Shown here in pieces: positions 43,023 through 55,235 of a stretch of 64,000 bases of DNA; the stretch's first letter is position 1; every line of letters starts with the position of its first letter. Origin of the DNA: Rhodococcus sp. AW25M09 (GTDB lineage: Bacteria; Actinomycetota; Actinomycetes; Mycobacteriales; Mycobacteriaceae); assembly GCF_000333955.1 (NCBI RefSeq), contig NZ_CAPS01000031.1:62001-126000 (forward strand), read 5' to 3'. Made by a program: the position numbers and the translations under genes. The notes beneath the pieces are model-generated. The model ran no database searches. It was not told where the DNA came from and saw only the letters and a program-made list of their open reading frames with translations.

Positions 43023-44351
43023 TCAGGTTCTGCGGAGCAGTTGGGCGTAGTCGGTGCCGTTCAGGCCGTAGGTCCAGCCTGCGGCGTCGAGTGCGGACGA
43101 GATGTCGCCGGGGACCCGTAGACCGTAGCGACGGCGACGGCCATCGCGCTCCCGAGAACCGTTGACGGCCAGTAGGATCCGTTCCTCGCTGCCCCAGCCT
43201 GCGGGGGTGGCGAACAGCTGCAGGGTGCAGCCGGGGTTGCCCGGGTCGTCATCGTTGTCGACGAGGCTCAACCCGGCTCGATCCAGGTAGGTGTCCCAAC
43301 CGATTCGCTCGATGGCGCTTCGCCGGATCTCGACGTTGCGTTCGGCGGTGATGCGCTCGACTGTCGGATCGTGCATCACCCAGTCGGGAACCACGGTGCC
43401 GTCGAGGACATTGATCGCGGTGTCGTCGGCGAATTGGAGTGCCGGAGAAGTCGAATTGTGCAGGCGCACTTCACCGTGCACCGGATCGGGGATGGGCTGG
43501 GTGTGCAAGGCGGTGGGGCGTTCGGACATCACCGCGATGTTGTCGAAAGCCCACCACCACCCCGTCGAACGGACGAGGTCGGATTGAATGTCGAGTAGTT
43601 CGACGTCCGCGCTGTCGAACGTCGAGAGGTGAAAGCGGCGATAGATGTCGTAGTAGGCCACCCGGTGTGCTTCCTGCTGGCCGTACCAGGTGACACTTCC
43701 GAAGGAGTGTGGAACAAGGCCCCTGATTGCCGAAGCGACGCCGTCGAACAGGCTGGTGTGCAACGAGTTCCACACGGTCCGTCGAATGATGGGATCGGGA
43801 CTGATGCCGGCGCGGGCAGCGTCCTCCGGTGGGCTGTTCGCTGCGGTGATCCGCGCTCGAAGATCGCTCTGATGAAGAGTATTTCGATGAGAGGTTCGCC
43901 GTGGCCATTCGATTCTGCGTCGATCGATTCGCTGGTCCATTTTTCGACGTGAATCGGACAGTAGCGATGCAATGCGTCCCTGTGCCTTTTCGGTCTTCGC
44001 GCGGGTGATGAACATGTCCGTCATCAGTTGCTCCGACGTGACGAAGGCAGCGGCGGCAGCTGGGGAGGGCACCCACACGAACTGTGGCTCCTGGAAGCCG
44101 GCTCTTCGATACAGCTGTGCCACAGCAGATTCCGTAGTAGTTCGATCGGAGGGGCCAGCCTTCAGGCCGTAGCTGAGCCAGCGGTCGCGCTGCGCGCAGA
44201 CGGCACGAATGCTCTCGGCGTAAGTATCGGGATTGTCACTGAATGTGCCGCGACGGGGAAATGCCGACGGCAACGGCACGGCGCTCACGAATTGGAGGCG
44301 GTGTCCGCCTTTCCGGTTGTCATGAACAAAAGGGTGACACGACAATCGCAT
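43023..44351 (-). CDS. DUF6745-domain protein
   Basis: A 442-residue cytoplasmic protein of a family found in actinomycetes. The recognisable elements are RDRWLSYGLKAGPSDRTTTE near residues 55-74, QFVWVPSPAAAA near 90, and VVPDWVMHDPTVERITAE followed by NVEIRRSAIERIGWDTYL near 325-360. An ATPAGWGSEERILLAVNGS segment lies near 395. No catalytic motif is known. The ATG at 44351 lacks a good ribosome site and a GTG at 44288 is an alternative. It lies upstream of a small partner gene. The function is unknown. Confidence 0.75.
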   Translation of the reverse strand: MRLSCHPFVHDNRKGGHRLQFVSAVPLPSAFPRRGTFSDNPDTYAESIRAVCAQRDRWLSYGLKAGPSDRTTTESAVAQLYRRAGFQEPQFVWVPSPAAAAAFVTSEQLMTDMFITRAKTEKAQGRIASLLSDSRRKMDQRIDRRRIEWPRRTSHRNTLHQSDLRARITAANSPPEDAARAGISPDPIIRRTVWNSLHTSLFDGVASAIRGLVPHSFGSVTWYGQQEAHRVAYYDIYRRFHLSTFDSADVELLDIQSDLVRSTGWWWAFDNIAVMSERPTALHTQPIPDPVHGEVRLHNSTSPALQFADDTAINVLDGTVVPDWVMHDPTVERITAERNVEIRRSAIERIGWDTYLDRAGLSLVDNDDDPGNPGCTLQLFATPAGWGSEERILLAVNGSRERDGRRRRYGLRVPGDISSALDAAGWTYGLNGTDYAQLLRRT

Positions 44352-44378
44352 GAGCGCAAGAGCGAAACGGCCCGCGTA

Positions 44379-45362
44379 CTAGCTCCGCGAGCCCAGTACC
44401 AGCTTCGCGGCGCTGATGTCGTCGATGACCAGATCGGTGATCAGCCCACCGTGAAGTGCTGCGTTGAGCGCTTGGAGTTTGGATTCCCCGGCCACTATGG
44501 CGACCCGGCGAGGAACAGCTTTGAGTCGATCGAGGCTGGGTCCGCTGGAGCGCTCGTTCAACGCGATGCGGTCGTAGCTGCCGTCGGAGCGCAGAAACAC
44601 CGTCGCGATATCTCCGACGACGCCGTCGCGCTGAAGTTCGGCACCGTCCTCGCGTTCGAGGTAGCCGGCGCTGTACACATGGCTGGGTACTGCCCCGCTC
44701 ATGACGCCGATGCTGAACACGGCCAAGTTCATCCGATCCTGCAGTTCGAGTACCCGTTTGATGCTGCGTTCGCGCCACAGATGTCGACGGGTCTCCGGAT
44801 AGTCGAAGAATGCGGGCACCGGAAAGCCCTGTGCCGCAGCACCGTAGGCGTCGGCGAAGGTTCTGATGATGTCCGTTGCGTAGGAGACTCCGGTGGTGCG
44901 AGTGTTGGCTGCACCGTTGAGCTGTACGACGGTCGAGTTGTGGGTTCGCTTGGGCGCGAGCTTGCGGCTGACTGCGCTGACCGTTGTCCCCCAGGCGACA
45001 CCCATCACCATGTCCGAGTCGAAGAATGTGGTCAGTAGTCGTCCGGCGAAGGTGGCAACACGATCGAGGCGCTGCAACTCGTCGATGGTTTCCGAGACGG
45101 GTACGACGTGTGCACGAATGTCGTACAGATCGGCGAAAGCGCGCTCGATCCGCGGTGCCTGGCCGAGTGGTGTGGAGATCTTGATTTCCACCAGTCCCGA
45201 CGCCCGCGCGAAGGTGATCAGTCGTGAGACTGTCGAACGAGATACTCCCAGCTCACGGCCGATCGCCGCCATCGTCATGTCCTGGAAGTAGTACAGCCGG
45301 GCCGCCTGGGTGGCGTGTCCGGTGCGCAGATCCAATTCGGGAGCACTGTGTGGGTCGGTCAC
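44379..45362 (-). CDS. SorC-family sugar-binding transcriptional regulator
   Basis: A 327-residue regulator. The helix-turn-helix is at residues 28-50 (MAAIGRELGVSRSTVSRLIT). The larger effector domain follows, with GVAWGTTVSAV near 133 and VVQLNGAANT near 157, and a C-terminal DLVIDDISAAKLVL, all typical of SorC/DeoR-like central regulators that bind phosphosugars. It is divergent from glpF-glpK-glpD. The likely inducer is glycerol 3-phosphate or a related phosphotriose (inference). The GTG at 45362 is preferred over a GTG at 45389, which would fall inside the 14-base palindrome at 45385. Confidence 0.85.
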   Translation of the reverse strand: MTDPHSAPELDLRTGHATQAARLYYFQDMTMAAIGRELGVSRSTVSRLITFARASGLVEIKISTPLGQAPRIERAFADLYDIRAHVVPVSETIDELQRLDRVATFAGRLLTTFFDSDMVMGVAWGTTVSAVSRKLAPKRTHNSTVVQLNGAANTRTTGVSYATDIIRTFADAYGAAAQGFPVPAFFDYPETRRHLWRERSIKRVLELQDRMNLAVFSIGVMSGAVPSHVYSAGYLEREDGAELQRDGVVGDIATVFLRSDGSYDRIALNERSSGPSLDRLKAVPRRVAIVAGESKLQALNAALHGGLITDLVIDDISAAKLVLGSRS

Positions 45363-45384
45363 CGGTATCAGTGTACGACCGAAT

Positions 45385-45398
45385 TGCACATATGTGCA
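45385..45398. promoter_or_regulatory. perfect palindrome TGCACATATGTGCA, SorC operator
   Basis: A perfect 14-base palindrome between the SorC gene and glpF, followed within 25 bases by two more TGTGCA/GGTGCA half-sites. Its position next to the divergent promoters suggests the SorC protein binds here and controls both directions. Confidence 0.7.
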
Positions 45399-45484
45399 TT
45401 AGCTGTGCAACACGGTGCAGGGCGTCTAACGTGGGAAATGGCACGCAATGTGGCGTGCATCACTCACTTTACGGAGGCTACACA

Positions 45485-46339
45485 ATGGCACGTAAGGAAC
45501 CGGAATGGGGACTGCCGGCGCACATGGCCGCAGAGTTCGCCGGAACCATGATTCTCATTCTGTTCGGCGTGGGCGTCGTCGCGCAGGTGGTGTCGGGCGG
45601 CGAGGCGGGCAGCCTCGGTGGCCACGATTCGATCGCCTGGGCGTGGGGGCTGGGCGTGATGTTCGGCATCTATGTCGCCGGCCGTATCACCGGCGCACAC
45701 CTCAATCCCGCCGTGACGATCACGTTCGCGCTGTTCCGCGGGTTCGACTGGAAGATGGTTGCGCCGTACATCCTCGCGCAGACCGCAGGTGCCTTCGTGG
45801 CCGCACTGCTGGTGCGCTGGAACTACAACGACATGATCAATGCCGTGGACCCGGGGCACACCACCGCCACCCAGACGATCTTCTCGACGCTTCCCGGTAA
45901 CGGAACTCTGCCGGTCAGCGTGTCCTCGGCGCTGATCGACCAGATCATCGGCACCGCGATCCTGCTGTTCCTCATTGTGGCAGTGACCGATTCGCTCGGC
46001 ACCGCGCCGATGGCCAACATGGCACCGCTGATCGTCGGCCTCATCGTCGTCGGTATCGGCTTCGCGTGGGCGACCAATGCCGGATACGCGATCAATCCGG
46101 CCCGAGATTTCGGACCTCGCCTGGCGTCGTACATCACCGGATACGGTGGAGCGTGGCGCGATCAATACGGCGGCCTGTACTTCTGGGTCCCGATCGTCGG
46201 ACCTCTCGTAGGCGGACCCATAGGAGTGCTTCTGTACGACCTGCTCATCGGAAAGAACCTTCGCAAACAAGAAGGTGCGACGCCAGAGCCGCCATCTCGA
46301 CTCCCAGCCGATACCCAGACAACAGGAGAAAAGCCATGA
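45485..46339 (+). CDS. glpF: glycerol facilitator (aquaglyceroporin)
   Basis: A 284-residue MIP-family channel. Both NPA boxes are present: [15 protein letters not shown] near residue 75 and [12 protein letters not shown] near 203. The Asp after the second box (NPARD) marks a glycerol-permeable member rather than a pure water channel. Six helices and a charged C-terminus are seen. CGGAGG lies 8 bases before the ATG. It is the first gene of glpF-glpK-glpD, and its stop overlaps glpK (ATGA). It lets glycerol enter so that GlpK can trap it as glycerol 3-phosphate. Confidence 0.94.
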   Translation: MARKEPEWGLPAHMAAEFAGTMILILFGVGVVAQVVSGGEAGSLGGHDSIAWAWGLGVMFGIYVAGRITGAHLNPAVTITFALFRGFDWKMVAPYILAQTAGAFVAALLVRWNYNDMINAVDPGHTTATQTIFSTLPGNGTLPVSVSSALIDQIIGTAILLFLIVAVTDSLGTAPMANMAPLIVGLIVVGIGFAWATNAGYAINPARDFGPRLASYITGYGGAWRDQYGGLYFWVPIVGPLVGGPIGVLLYDLLIGKNLRKQEGATPEPPSRLPADTQTTGEKP

Positions 46340-47853
46340 CCGAGACCGCAGGGAAGTACATCGCCGCGATCGATCAGGGAACCACGTCCTCGCGCTGCAT
46401 GATCTTCGATCACGCAGGGACCGTCGTCGCCAGCGACCAGAAGGAACACCAGCAGATCTTTCCCCAGGCCGGATGGGTCGAGCACGACGCGTCGGAGATC
46501 TGGGACAACGTGCGCGCCGTCGCCGCAGGTGCCATGGCCGCAGCGGATCTGACGCGCGAGGACATCGCCGCGGTCGGCATCACCAACCAGCGCGAGACCA
46601 CGCTGGTGTGGGAGAAGGCGACAGGCAAGCCGATCTACAACGCCATCGTCTGGCAGGACACTCGTACCGATCGCATCGCCACTGCACTCGGTGGGGGCGA
46701 CGCCAACAAATACACCGCCAAGACCGGTCTGCCGCTGGCCACTTACTTCTCCGGCCCCAAGATCAAGTGGATCCTCGACAACGTGGACGGCGCACGCGCC
46801 AAAGCCGAGGCGGGAGAACTGTGTTTCGGCAACATGGACACGTGGGTTCTGTGGAACATGACCGGCGGAACCGACGGCGGACTGCATTACACCGATCCGA
46901 CCAATGCCTCGCGGACCCTGCTGATGGATCTGGACACCCTGCAGTGGGACGAAAGCATCTGCGCCGACATGGACATCCCGATGTCGATGATGCCCGAGAT
47001 CCGTTCCAGCTCCGAGGTGTACGGCAACGGGCGCGAGCGCGGTCCGTTCCGTGGGGTGCCGATCGCCGGAATCCTCGGCGACCAGCAGGCGGCCACCTTC
47101 GGTCAGGCCTGCTTGTCGCCCGGTGAGGCCAAGAATACCTACGGCACAGGCAATTTCGTATTGCTCAACACCGGTACCGAAAAGGTCATGAGCAAGAACG
47201 GATTGCTGACCACGGTCTGCTACAAGATCGGTGACCAGCCGACGGTGTACGCGCTCGAAGGTTCCATCGCCGTGACGGGTTCGCTGGTGCAGTGGCTGCG
47301 CGACAACCTCGGCATGATCTCCTCGGCGTCGGACATCGAGACCGACGCACGGTCGGTGGACGACAACGGCGGTGCCTACTTCGTGCCCGCATTCTCCGGA
47401 CTGTTCGCCCCGCACTGGCGCGCGGATGCCCGAGGTGCCATCGTGGGACTGACGCGGTTCGTCAACAAGGGTCACTTGGCGCGTGCGGTACTCGAAGCCA
47501 CCGCGTATCAGACGCGTGAGGTGATTGAGGCCATGAATGCCGACTCCGGTGTCGATCTCGAGGTGCTCAAGGTCGACGGTGGAATGGTGGTGAACGAGCT
47601 GCTGATGCAGTTCCAGTCCGACATCCTCAATGTCGATGTGGTGCGCCCCGTCGTGGCCGAAACCACCGCTCTCGGAGCGGCATACGCGGCCGGCCTCGCC
47701 GTCGGATACTGGGAGAGCGAGGACGACATCCGGCAGAACTGGGCCGAGGACAAGACATGGACTCCGTCCATGGACGAAGAACAACGGGCCAAGCTGTACG
47801 CCGGTTGGAAGAAAGCAGTGACACGTACTCTCGATTGGGTTGATGAAGAATGA
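46336..47853 (+). CDS. glpK: glycerol kinase
   Basis: A 505-residue FGGY-family kinase. The phosphate loop [16 protein letters not shown] is at residues 9-24, [10 protein letters not shown] near 108, [14 protein letters not shown] near 255 with the catalytic Asp, and [20 protein letters not shown] near 415. It phosphorylates glycerol at C3 with ATP. AGGAG is 8 bases before the ATG. It overlaps glpF and glpD by 4 bases on either side, so the three are translationally coupled. Its length is normal for the family. Confidence 0.96.
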   Translation: MTETAGKYIAAIDQGTTSSRCMIFDHAGTVVASDQKEHQQIFPQAGWVEHDASEIWDNVRAVAAGAMAAADLTREDIAAVGITNQRETTLVWEKATGKPIYNAIVWQDTRTDRIATALGGGDANKYTAKTGLPLATYFSGPKIKWILDNVDGARAKAEAGELCFGNMDTWVLWNMTGGTDGGLHYTDPTNASRTLLMDLDTLQWDESICADMDIPMSMMPEIRSSSEVYGNGRERGPFRGVPIAGILGDQQAATFGQACLSPGEAKNTYGTGNFVLLNTGTEKVMSKNGLLTTVCYKIGDQPTVYALEGSIAVTGSLVQWLRDNLGMISSASDIETDARSVDDNGGAYFVPAFSGLFAPHWRADARGAIVGLTRFVNKGHLARAVLEATAYQTREVIEAMNADSGVDLEVLKVDGGMVVNELLMQFQSDILNVDVVRPVVAETTALGAAYAAGLAVGYWESEDDIRQNWAEDKTWTPSMDEEQRAKLYAGWKKAVTRTLDWVDEE

Positions 47854-49556
47854 GTTCCACCACAACAGCTTTGAGTCCCCAGGGGCGCGCGGATGCGCTG
47901 GCTCGGATGGAGGCCGAAGAGCTCGACATCCTGGTGATCGGCGGCGGCGTCGTCGGAGCGGGCACGGCGTTGGACGCGGTGACTCGCGGATTGAAAGTGG
48001 GATTGCTCGAGGCGCGCGACTACGCCGCCGGCACGTCGAGCCGTTCCAGCAAGCTCTTCCACGGTGGACTGCGCTACCTCGAACAGTTCAACTTCGCGTT
48101 GGTGTTCGAGGCACTGAAGGAACGGTCGCTGGTACTGAACAAGCTCTGCCCGCACCTCGCTCGCCCGGTGCCGTTCATCTATCCGCTCGAGAAAGTGATC
48201 GACCGTCCGTACGTCGGTCTCGGCATCGGCGTGTACGACGTCATGGGTGCCGGCCGCGGTGTTCCGAGCCACCACAAGCACCTCGGCAAGAAGAAGACGC
48301 TCGAGTCCTTCCCGTCCGGCAAGCGATCGGCGATCCGCGGTGCGGTGAAGTTCTACGAGGGTCAGGTCGACGACGCACGACACACGATGATGCTCGCTCG
48401 TACGGCGGCAGCCTACGGTGCGTTGTGCGCCAACAGCACTCGCGTCACGGGTTTCCTCCGGGAGGACGACAAGGTCGTCGGCGTCGTGGCGAGCGACCTC
48501 GAGACCGGCCGTTCCTTCGAGGTCCGGGCCAAGCAGGTCATCAACGCCGCGGGTGTCTGGACCGACGAGGTACAGCAGATGGTCGGCGGCCGTGGACAAT
48601 TCCAGGTTCGCGCATCCAAGGGCGTGCATCTGGTGGTGCCGCGCAATCGCATCAACAGCGCCACCGGCATCATCACGCGAACCGAGAAGAGTCTGCTGTT
48701 CGTCATCCCCTGGGGCAGTCACTGGATCATCGGCACCACCGACACCGACTGGAAGCTGGATCTGGCTCACCCGGCCGCGAGCCAGAGCGACATCGACTAC
48801 ATCCTCGGTCATGTGAACAAGCTGCTGGCCGATCCATTGGACCGGACCGATGTGGTGGGTGTCTATGCAGGACTTCGTCCGTTGCTGTTCGGCGAATCCG
48901 ATTCCACCAGCACACTCTCGCGTGAGCATGCGGTATCCAGCCCGGTCCGAGGACTGACCGTCATCGCGGGTGGCAAGTACACCACTTATCGTGTGATGGC
49001 CAAGGACGCAGTCGATGCCGCAGTGCACGGGCTCGAACGCACGGTACCGAAGTGCGTCACCGAGGACATCCCGCTCGTCGGTGCCGACGGATACCTGGGT
49101 GCGTTCAACTCTCGTGCTCTGACGGCCGAACGCACGGGTCTGCGCGTCTCCCGCGTCGAGCATCTACTCGGTCGGTACGGCACTCTCATGGGAGAGTTGT
49201 TGGACTTGATCGACGCCGATCCCGAGCTCGGCAATCCGCTGGAGAGCGCGCCGGAGTACCTCAAGGCAGAGGTGGTCTATGCGGCCAGTCACGAGGGCGC
49301 GCAACACCTCGACGACATCCTGACCCGGCGCACTCGCATCTCCATCGAGGTTCCCGATCGTGGTGAAGCGGCCGCCGACGAGATTGCTCGGCTGGTCGCG
49401 CCGATCCTCGGGTGGGACGATCAGCACGTCACCGAGGAGATCGAGCACTATCGTCTTCGTGTTCTGGCAGAACGTGATTCGCAGGAGCAGCCCGACGACG
49501 ATACCGCCGATGCCGCACGACTCGGGGCACCGGATGTGCGACTCGGAGTGAGCTGA
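47850..49556 (+). CDS. glpD: glycerol-3-phosphate dehydrogenase (FAD, quinone-linked)
   Basis: A 568-residue membrane-associated flavoprotein. The FAD motif [21 protein letters not shown] is at residues 28-48, [16 protein letters not shown] near 66, and [11 protein letters not shown] and IGTTDTDW near 260-300 are typical of GlpD/GlpA. The C-terminal alpha domain is full length. It oxidises glycerol 3-phosphate to dihydroxyacetone phosphate and passes electrons to menaquinone. It is the last gene of glpFKD. A strong hairpin at 49563-49601 follows the stop by 6 bases. Confidence 0.95.
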   Translation: MSSTTTALSPQGRADALARMEAEELDILVIGGGVVGAGTALDAVTRGLKVGLLEARDYAAGTSSRSSKLFHGGLRYLEQFNFALVFEALKERSLVLNKLCPHLARPVPFIYPLEKVIDRPYVGLGIGVYDVMGAGRGVPSHHKHLGKKKTLESFPSGKRSAIRGAVKFYEGQVDDARHTMMLARTAAAYGALCANSTRVTGFLREDDKVVGVVASDLETGRSFEVRAKQVINAAGVWTDEVQQMVGGRGQFQVRASKGVHLVVPRNRINSATGIITRTEKSLLFVIPWGSHWIIGTTDTDWKLDLAHPAASQSDIDYILGHVNKLLADPLDRTDVVGVYAGLRPLLFGESDSTSTLSREHAVSSPVRGLTVIAGGKYTTYRVMAKDAVDAAVHGLERTVPKCVTEDIPLVGADGYLGAFNSRALTAERTGLRVSRVEHLLGRYGTLMGELLDLIDADPELGNPLESAPEYLKAEVVYAASHEGAQHLDDILTRRTRISIEVPDRGEAAADEIARLVAPILGWDDQHVTEEIEHYRLRVLAERDSQEQPDDDTADAARLGAPDVRLGVS

Positions 49557-49562
49557 ACCGAC

Positions 49563-49601
49563 CGATGGCGGCGGTCCTCTCGACGAGGACCGCCGCCATC
49601 G
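49563..49601. terminator. bidirectional terminator hairpin between glpD and glgX
   Basis: A perfect 17-base inverted repeat (49563-49579 and 49585-49601) around the loop TCGAC. The stem is very GC-rich and no long T-run follows. It lies between convergent glpD and glgX and would end transcription from both. Confidence 0.88.
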
Positions 49602-49616
49602 ACGGTTATTGCTGTA

Positions 49617-51659
<2,043 letters not shown>

Positions 51660-51782
51660 GCTCGCGTCATTACCCCCGCGAAGGTCGAGGGAAACGCCTG
51701 CGTACCGGGCGTTGGGCTAGGATCGACGGCGATATAGCGCCCGTCGAGAAACGTGCGGCCGCACGCTACGAAGGGTGAGGCG

Positions 51783-54164
51783 ATGAATTCCGCACGACCT
51801 GACGACGGTTCGGCCCTGCTGGACGAGCTGTTTCCGGGTGACAATGCCACCGACGCTCGTTTCCGCGAGCTCGACTGGTCCGCGACGAAACTCGGACCGG
51901 TCGAGCAGTGGCCGCACGAACTTGTCACGGCCATTCGCACGGTTATGCCGTCGACCACTCCGATGCTGATCTGGTGGGGCCCGGACCTGGTGCAGATCTT
52001 CAATCACTCGTACACCGATCTTCTGGGAGACAAGTTTCCCGCCGCCGCCGCCCAGCCTGCGGGTGAGTGCTGGGCCGAAATCTGGGACGACGTGGGGCCG
52101 ATGGCTCGCGAGGTTGTCGAGAGCGACGAGCCCGTTCACCGAGCCCAGTACATGTTCATGATGCACCGGCACGGCTTCCTCGAAGAGACCTACTGGACGT
52201 TCTCCCACAGTCCGATTCGTGGACCGGGACGCACGGTTCTGGGGTTGTTCGTCACCCCGACCGACGACACGGTGCAGGTGGTGGGCCAGCGACGAATGAG
52301 TGCGCTGCTGCGGTTGGGTGCGCTCGACGCCGGAGACGGTGCAGGTCCGCCCGGAATCGCCAGAGCTGCGGTGGATGTGCTGGGAAGTGAGCCGCGGGAG
52401 TTTCCGCTCGTCGCCGCGTTGTTGCGCGACGACCTGGCCGAGAACGGTCCCCTGCGCTGCGTCGCCACCAGCGGCGACGCGGATTACGAGAGTTCGACGT
52501 GGCTGGACTCCGATGTCTTCGGTGTGATCGAGGGCGTGGTGCCGCGCGCAACCGTGCCGGTGGACGGGAACGTCCCGGAGGCGGTCGTGATGCCGCTGAC
52601 GATGGCTGGTCGCGTGCAACCGATCGGTGCACTGGTGATCGGGGTCAGAAGCAGTCGAGCCGTGGACGAGTCGCTCACGTCGTTCTGCGGAGTCCTTGCC
52701 GAGCGCGTGTCCACGGCACTGACCGCCTCACAGGCGTTCGAGATGGAACGTCGGCGGGTCGCGGCGCTGGCCGAAGCCGACGAGGCGAAGACACGGTTGC
52801 TCGAGAACGTGGGGCACGAGTTTCGAACCCCGCTCACCCTGCTCGCCGGTCCACTGGAGTCGGTACGTGAGAGCACGACGTCGACCCTGTCCGACTCCGA
52901 CCGAGACTCACTCGACGTGGTCCACCGTGCGTCGACCCGGCTACGACGTCTGGTCGACGATCTGCTCGACGTCGTCAGCGCGGACGCCGGCCAGCTGCGG
53001 GCCCGACTCGAACCCACCGACCTGGCCGCGGTGACGCGTGACTGCGCGTCGATGTTCGCGGCGGTCGCATCGGACCAGGGGCTCGACCTTGTCGTCGACG
53101 CGAGCGAGGAGGTCGTGATTCTCATCGACGGCGAGATGTGGTCGAAGGTCGTGTTCAACCTCGTCGCGAACGCCGTCAAATACACTCCGGCCGGCAGTGT
53201 CTCCGTGCGCCTGCGGGCCGAAGCGGACACGATTCGACTCGTCGTCGCCGACACCGGACTCGGAATACCCGCCGACGACCTGCCCCGAGTATTCGATCGG
53301 TTCCACCGAGTCGAACGGTCCGGTGCCCACAGCATCGAGGGGACCGGTATCGGCCTCGCGCTCGTATCGGACCTGCTCACTGCCCTGAACGGGCGTATCG
53401 ACGTCGACAGTGAGGTGGGCCGCGGCAGCACCTTCACGGTGGTCGTGCCCCGATTGGCGGTCGAGTCGGCCGCGGCCCTCGATCGACCGGTTGTGCACGC
53501 GGATTCGGTGTCGGCGATCTTCGCTTCGAAAGAATCGGCGACGGTCACCTCCGACCGAGCAGACATTCTGCTCGTCGAGGACAACATCGACATGCGCAAC
53601 TATCTCGTCCGACTGCTCAGCGACGAAGGCTGGACCGTCACCACCGCGGGCGACGTCGAGACAGCGCTCGATCGTGCGCGATCGACAACGCCAGGGCTCG
53701 TGCTTACCGACGTCATGCTTCCCGGCCGCAGCGGCCTGGAACTGGTGAACGAGATCCGCCGAGACACCGGCCTGCAACGGGTGCCGGTGATCCTGTTGAC
53801 CGCGCGAGCGGGAACCGACTTCGTGCTGGACGGCCTCGGACGCGGTGCCGACGACTACATCGTCAAACCGTTCCACGACCGAGAACTCGCCGCCCGGGTG
53901 CGCGTTCACCTGGAACTCTCCCGCATGCGCGAGCAGTTGATCGAAGAAAGCGGCAACCAGGCCGCGACGCTGCGCACCGCCCTCGACACCCGCGGATCGA
54001 TCGGCCGAGCCGTCGGAATCCTGATGTCGGTCTACCGCATCGACGCCGACGCCGCCTTCGCCCAACTGACCGAACTGTCGCAGAACACCAACCGCGAGAC
54101 CCGTGACCTGGCCGCGATGATCGCCGACGACTTCATGGCCGGGCTCAGCCCGGAGAGTCAGTGA
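51783..54164 (+). CDS. hybrid histidine kinase with receiver and ANTAR domains
   Basis: A 793-residue soluble signalling protein. An N-terminal PAS-like domain (residues 30-160, WWGPDLVQIFNHSYTDLLGD) and a GAF-like region (170-320) precede the HisKA domain with His345 in NVGHEFRTPLTLL. The HATPase follows, with NLVANAVKYTP near 462 and the TGIGLAL box near 523. The receiver domain has Asp643 in LTDVMLPG and Lys in IVKPFHDRE near 690. The last 60 residues (RTALDTRGSIGRAVGILMSV) form an ANTAR domain, which binds paired RNA hairpins to prevent transcription termination. AGGGTGAGG precedes the ATG. No transmembrane helix is present, so the signal is cytoplasmic. Confidence 0.9.
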   Translation: MNSARPDDGSALLDELFPGDNATDARFRELDWSATKLGPVEQWPHELVTAIRTVMPSTTPMLIWWGPDLVQIFNHSYTDLLGDKFPAAAAQPAGECWAEIWDDVGPMAREVVESDEPVHRAQYMFMMHRHGFLEETYWTFSHSPIRGPGRTVLGLFVTPTDDTVQVVGQRRMSALLRLGALDAGDGAGPPGIARAAVDVLGSEPREFPLVAALLRDDLAENGPLRCVATSGDADYESSTWLDSDVFGVIEGVVPRATVPVDGNVPEAVVMPLTMAGRVQPIGALVIGVRSSRAVDESLTSFCGVLAERVSTALTASQAFEMERRRVAALAEADEAKTRLLENVGHEFRTPLTLLAGPLESVRESTTSTLSDSDRDSLDVVHRASTRLRRLVDDLLDVVSADAGQLRARLEPTDLAAVTRDCASMFAAVASDQGLDLVVDASEEVVILIDGEMWSKVVFNLVANAVKYTPAGSVSVRLRAEADTIRLVVADTGLGIPADDLPRVFDRFHRVERSGAHSIEGTGIGLALVSDLLTALNGRIDVDSEVGRGSTFTVVVPRLAVESAAALDRPVVHADSVSAIFASKESATVTSDRADILLVEDNIDMRNYLVRLLSDEGWTVTTAGDVETALDRARSTTPGLVLTDVMLPGRSGLELVNEIRRDTGLQRVPVILLTARAGTDFVLDGLGRGADDYIVKPFHDRELAARVRVHLELSRMREQLIEESGNQAATLRTALDTRGSIGRAVGILMSVYRIDADAAFAQLTELSQNTNRETRDLAAMIADDFMAGLSPESQ

Positions 54165-54544
54165 TTGCGGCGATAGTTCTCTCGCTCGCGTTCCATTTCG
54201 GCCATCTTCTTCGCGCTCTTGAGGTCGGCCGGTAGTCCATGAATTTCGAGGCGTCGGGCGCGGTTCTGATCCATGTACGCGGCGGTGTAGAACAGCGCGA
54301 GGAGCAAACTGAGCAGCACCATCGAGGCACGGAGCCAGATCGCTCCAGGGAACAGGACGAAGAATCCGATGAAGATCGGTAGGAACGGAATCATCGACCG
54401 CAGGATGTGACGCGGCGTTGCTCCCGGCCCGACGAGGTCGCGTCGAACCCAGTTCTGCATGGAGTCGGGCAGTTTGCGCCCGAGGACCGCGTAGCCCAGC
54501 CACTGGCCGAGGGATGGACGGCTCCGAATCGGGTGCGAGTTCAT
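54158..54544 (-). CDS. DUF5313-like small membrane protein
   Basis: A 128-residue protein. RPSLGQWLGYAVLGRKLPDS at residues 9-28 and NWVRRDLVGPGATPRHI near 31 are conserved in the DUF5313 family of mycolic-acid actinomycetes. Two hydrophobic helices follow (LPIFIGFFVLFPGAIWL and LLSLLLALFYTAAYM) and then a basic C-terminus. The function is unknown. Its start overlaps the OhrR-like gene stop by 4 bases, so the regulator may control it. Its stop overlaps the kinase gene tail by 7 bases. Confidence 0.78.
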   Translation of the reverse strand: MNSHPIRSRPSLGQWLGYAVLGRKLPDSMQNWVRRDLVGPGATPRHILRSMIPFLPIFIGFFVLFPGAIWLRASMVLLSLLLALFYTAAYMDQNRARRLEIHGLPADLKSAKKMAEMERERENYRRNH

Positions 54545-54993
54545 GACAATGCTCCTGCTGCGATGGCCGCGTCGTTGACACGGGTGAGGACGCGTCGCAG
54601 ATCGTCGAGTTCGGCGAGTGACGCGCCGAGCCTCTCCACGACGGCGGGCGGAATTTTCTCGGCCTGCTTGCGCAGCGCGGCTCCGGTCGGGGTGAGCGAG
54701 ACGAGAAGCACTCGCTCGTCTTCGGCGCTGCGGTTACGGGCCAGCAACCCCATCGATTCCAGACGCTTGAGCAGCGGGGAGAGGGTGGGGGAATCGAGTT
54801 GCAGGGCTGATCCGATGGCTTTGACCGACATGGGCGACTCGCCCCACAGTGCCAGCATCACCAGGTACTGCGGATGCGTCAGTCCCATCGGCTCGAGCAG
54901 TGGCCGATACACCGACAGCACGGCACGGTTGGCTACGGCGAGCGCGAAGCAGACCTGTCGATCGAGTGCGAGCGGATCTTCGACGGTGGTCAC
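54541..54993 (-). CDS. MarR-family regulator, OhrR-like
   Basis: A 150-residue winged-helix regulator. The N-terminal DRQVCFALAVANRAVLSVYR and the LLEPMGLTHPQYLVMLALWG segment match OhrR. Cys15 occupies the position of the peroxide-sensing Cys of Bacillus OhrR. The recognition region is QLDSPTLSPLLKRLESMGLL near 68-87, with the DERVLLVSLT wing. OhrR-type repressors leave DNA when their Cys is oxidised by organic hydroperoxides. A GTG start at 54993 is chosen. No ohr gene is adjacent. The nearest targets are the DUF5313 gene downstream and the esterase gene divergent from it. Confidence 0.86.
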   Translation of the reverse strand: MTTVEDPLALDRQVCFALAVANRAVLSVYRPLLEPMGLTHPQYLVMLALWGESPMSVKAIGSALQLDSPTLSPLLKRLESMGLLARNRSAEDERVLLVSLTPTGAALRKQAEKIPPAVVERLGASLAELDDLRRVLTRVNDAAIAAGALS

Positions 54994-55235
54994 GAAATCC
55001 AGGCTAGCAGATTTAGTTAGGGCGCTAATGATTAGTGCACGATGCATTGTTTGTATGTGGAGCAGATGCCCGAAAAGCGCTGCAAAGCAAGGTGAATTCT
55101 CAACTAGTGCGGGCGTGGCAGAGTTCCGGTCGGTCTGATTCGGCGAACTTCGTCCTCGGCGTTTCATTGGGTCCGAAGGTGTGCGATGCTCCGTGTCGAT
55201 TCGCTGTTTTCGTGACAAAGCCCGAGAGGATCCCC

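Noticed and set aside
46162..47865. Long open frame (567 codons) opposite glpK
   Set aside because: It is the mirror of a well-supported kinase gene in high-GC DNA, with Gly/His/Arg-rich composition and no recognisable domain.
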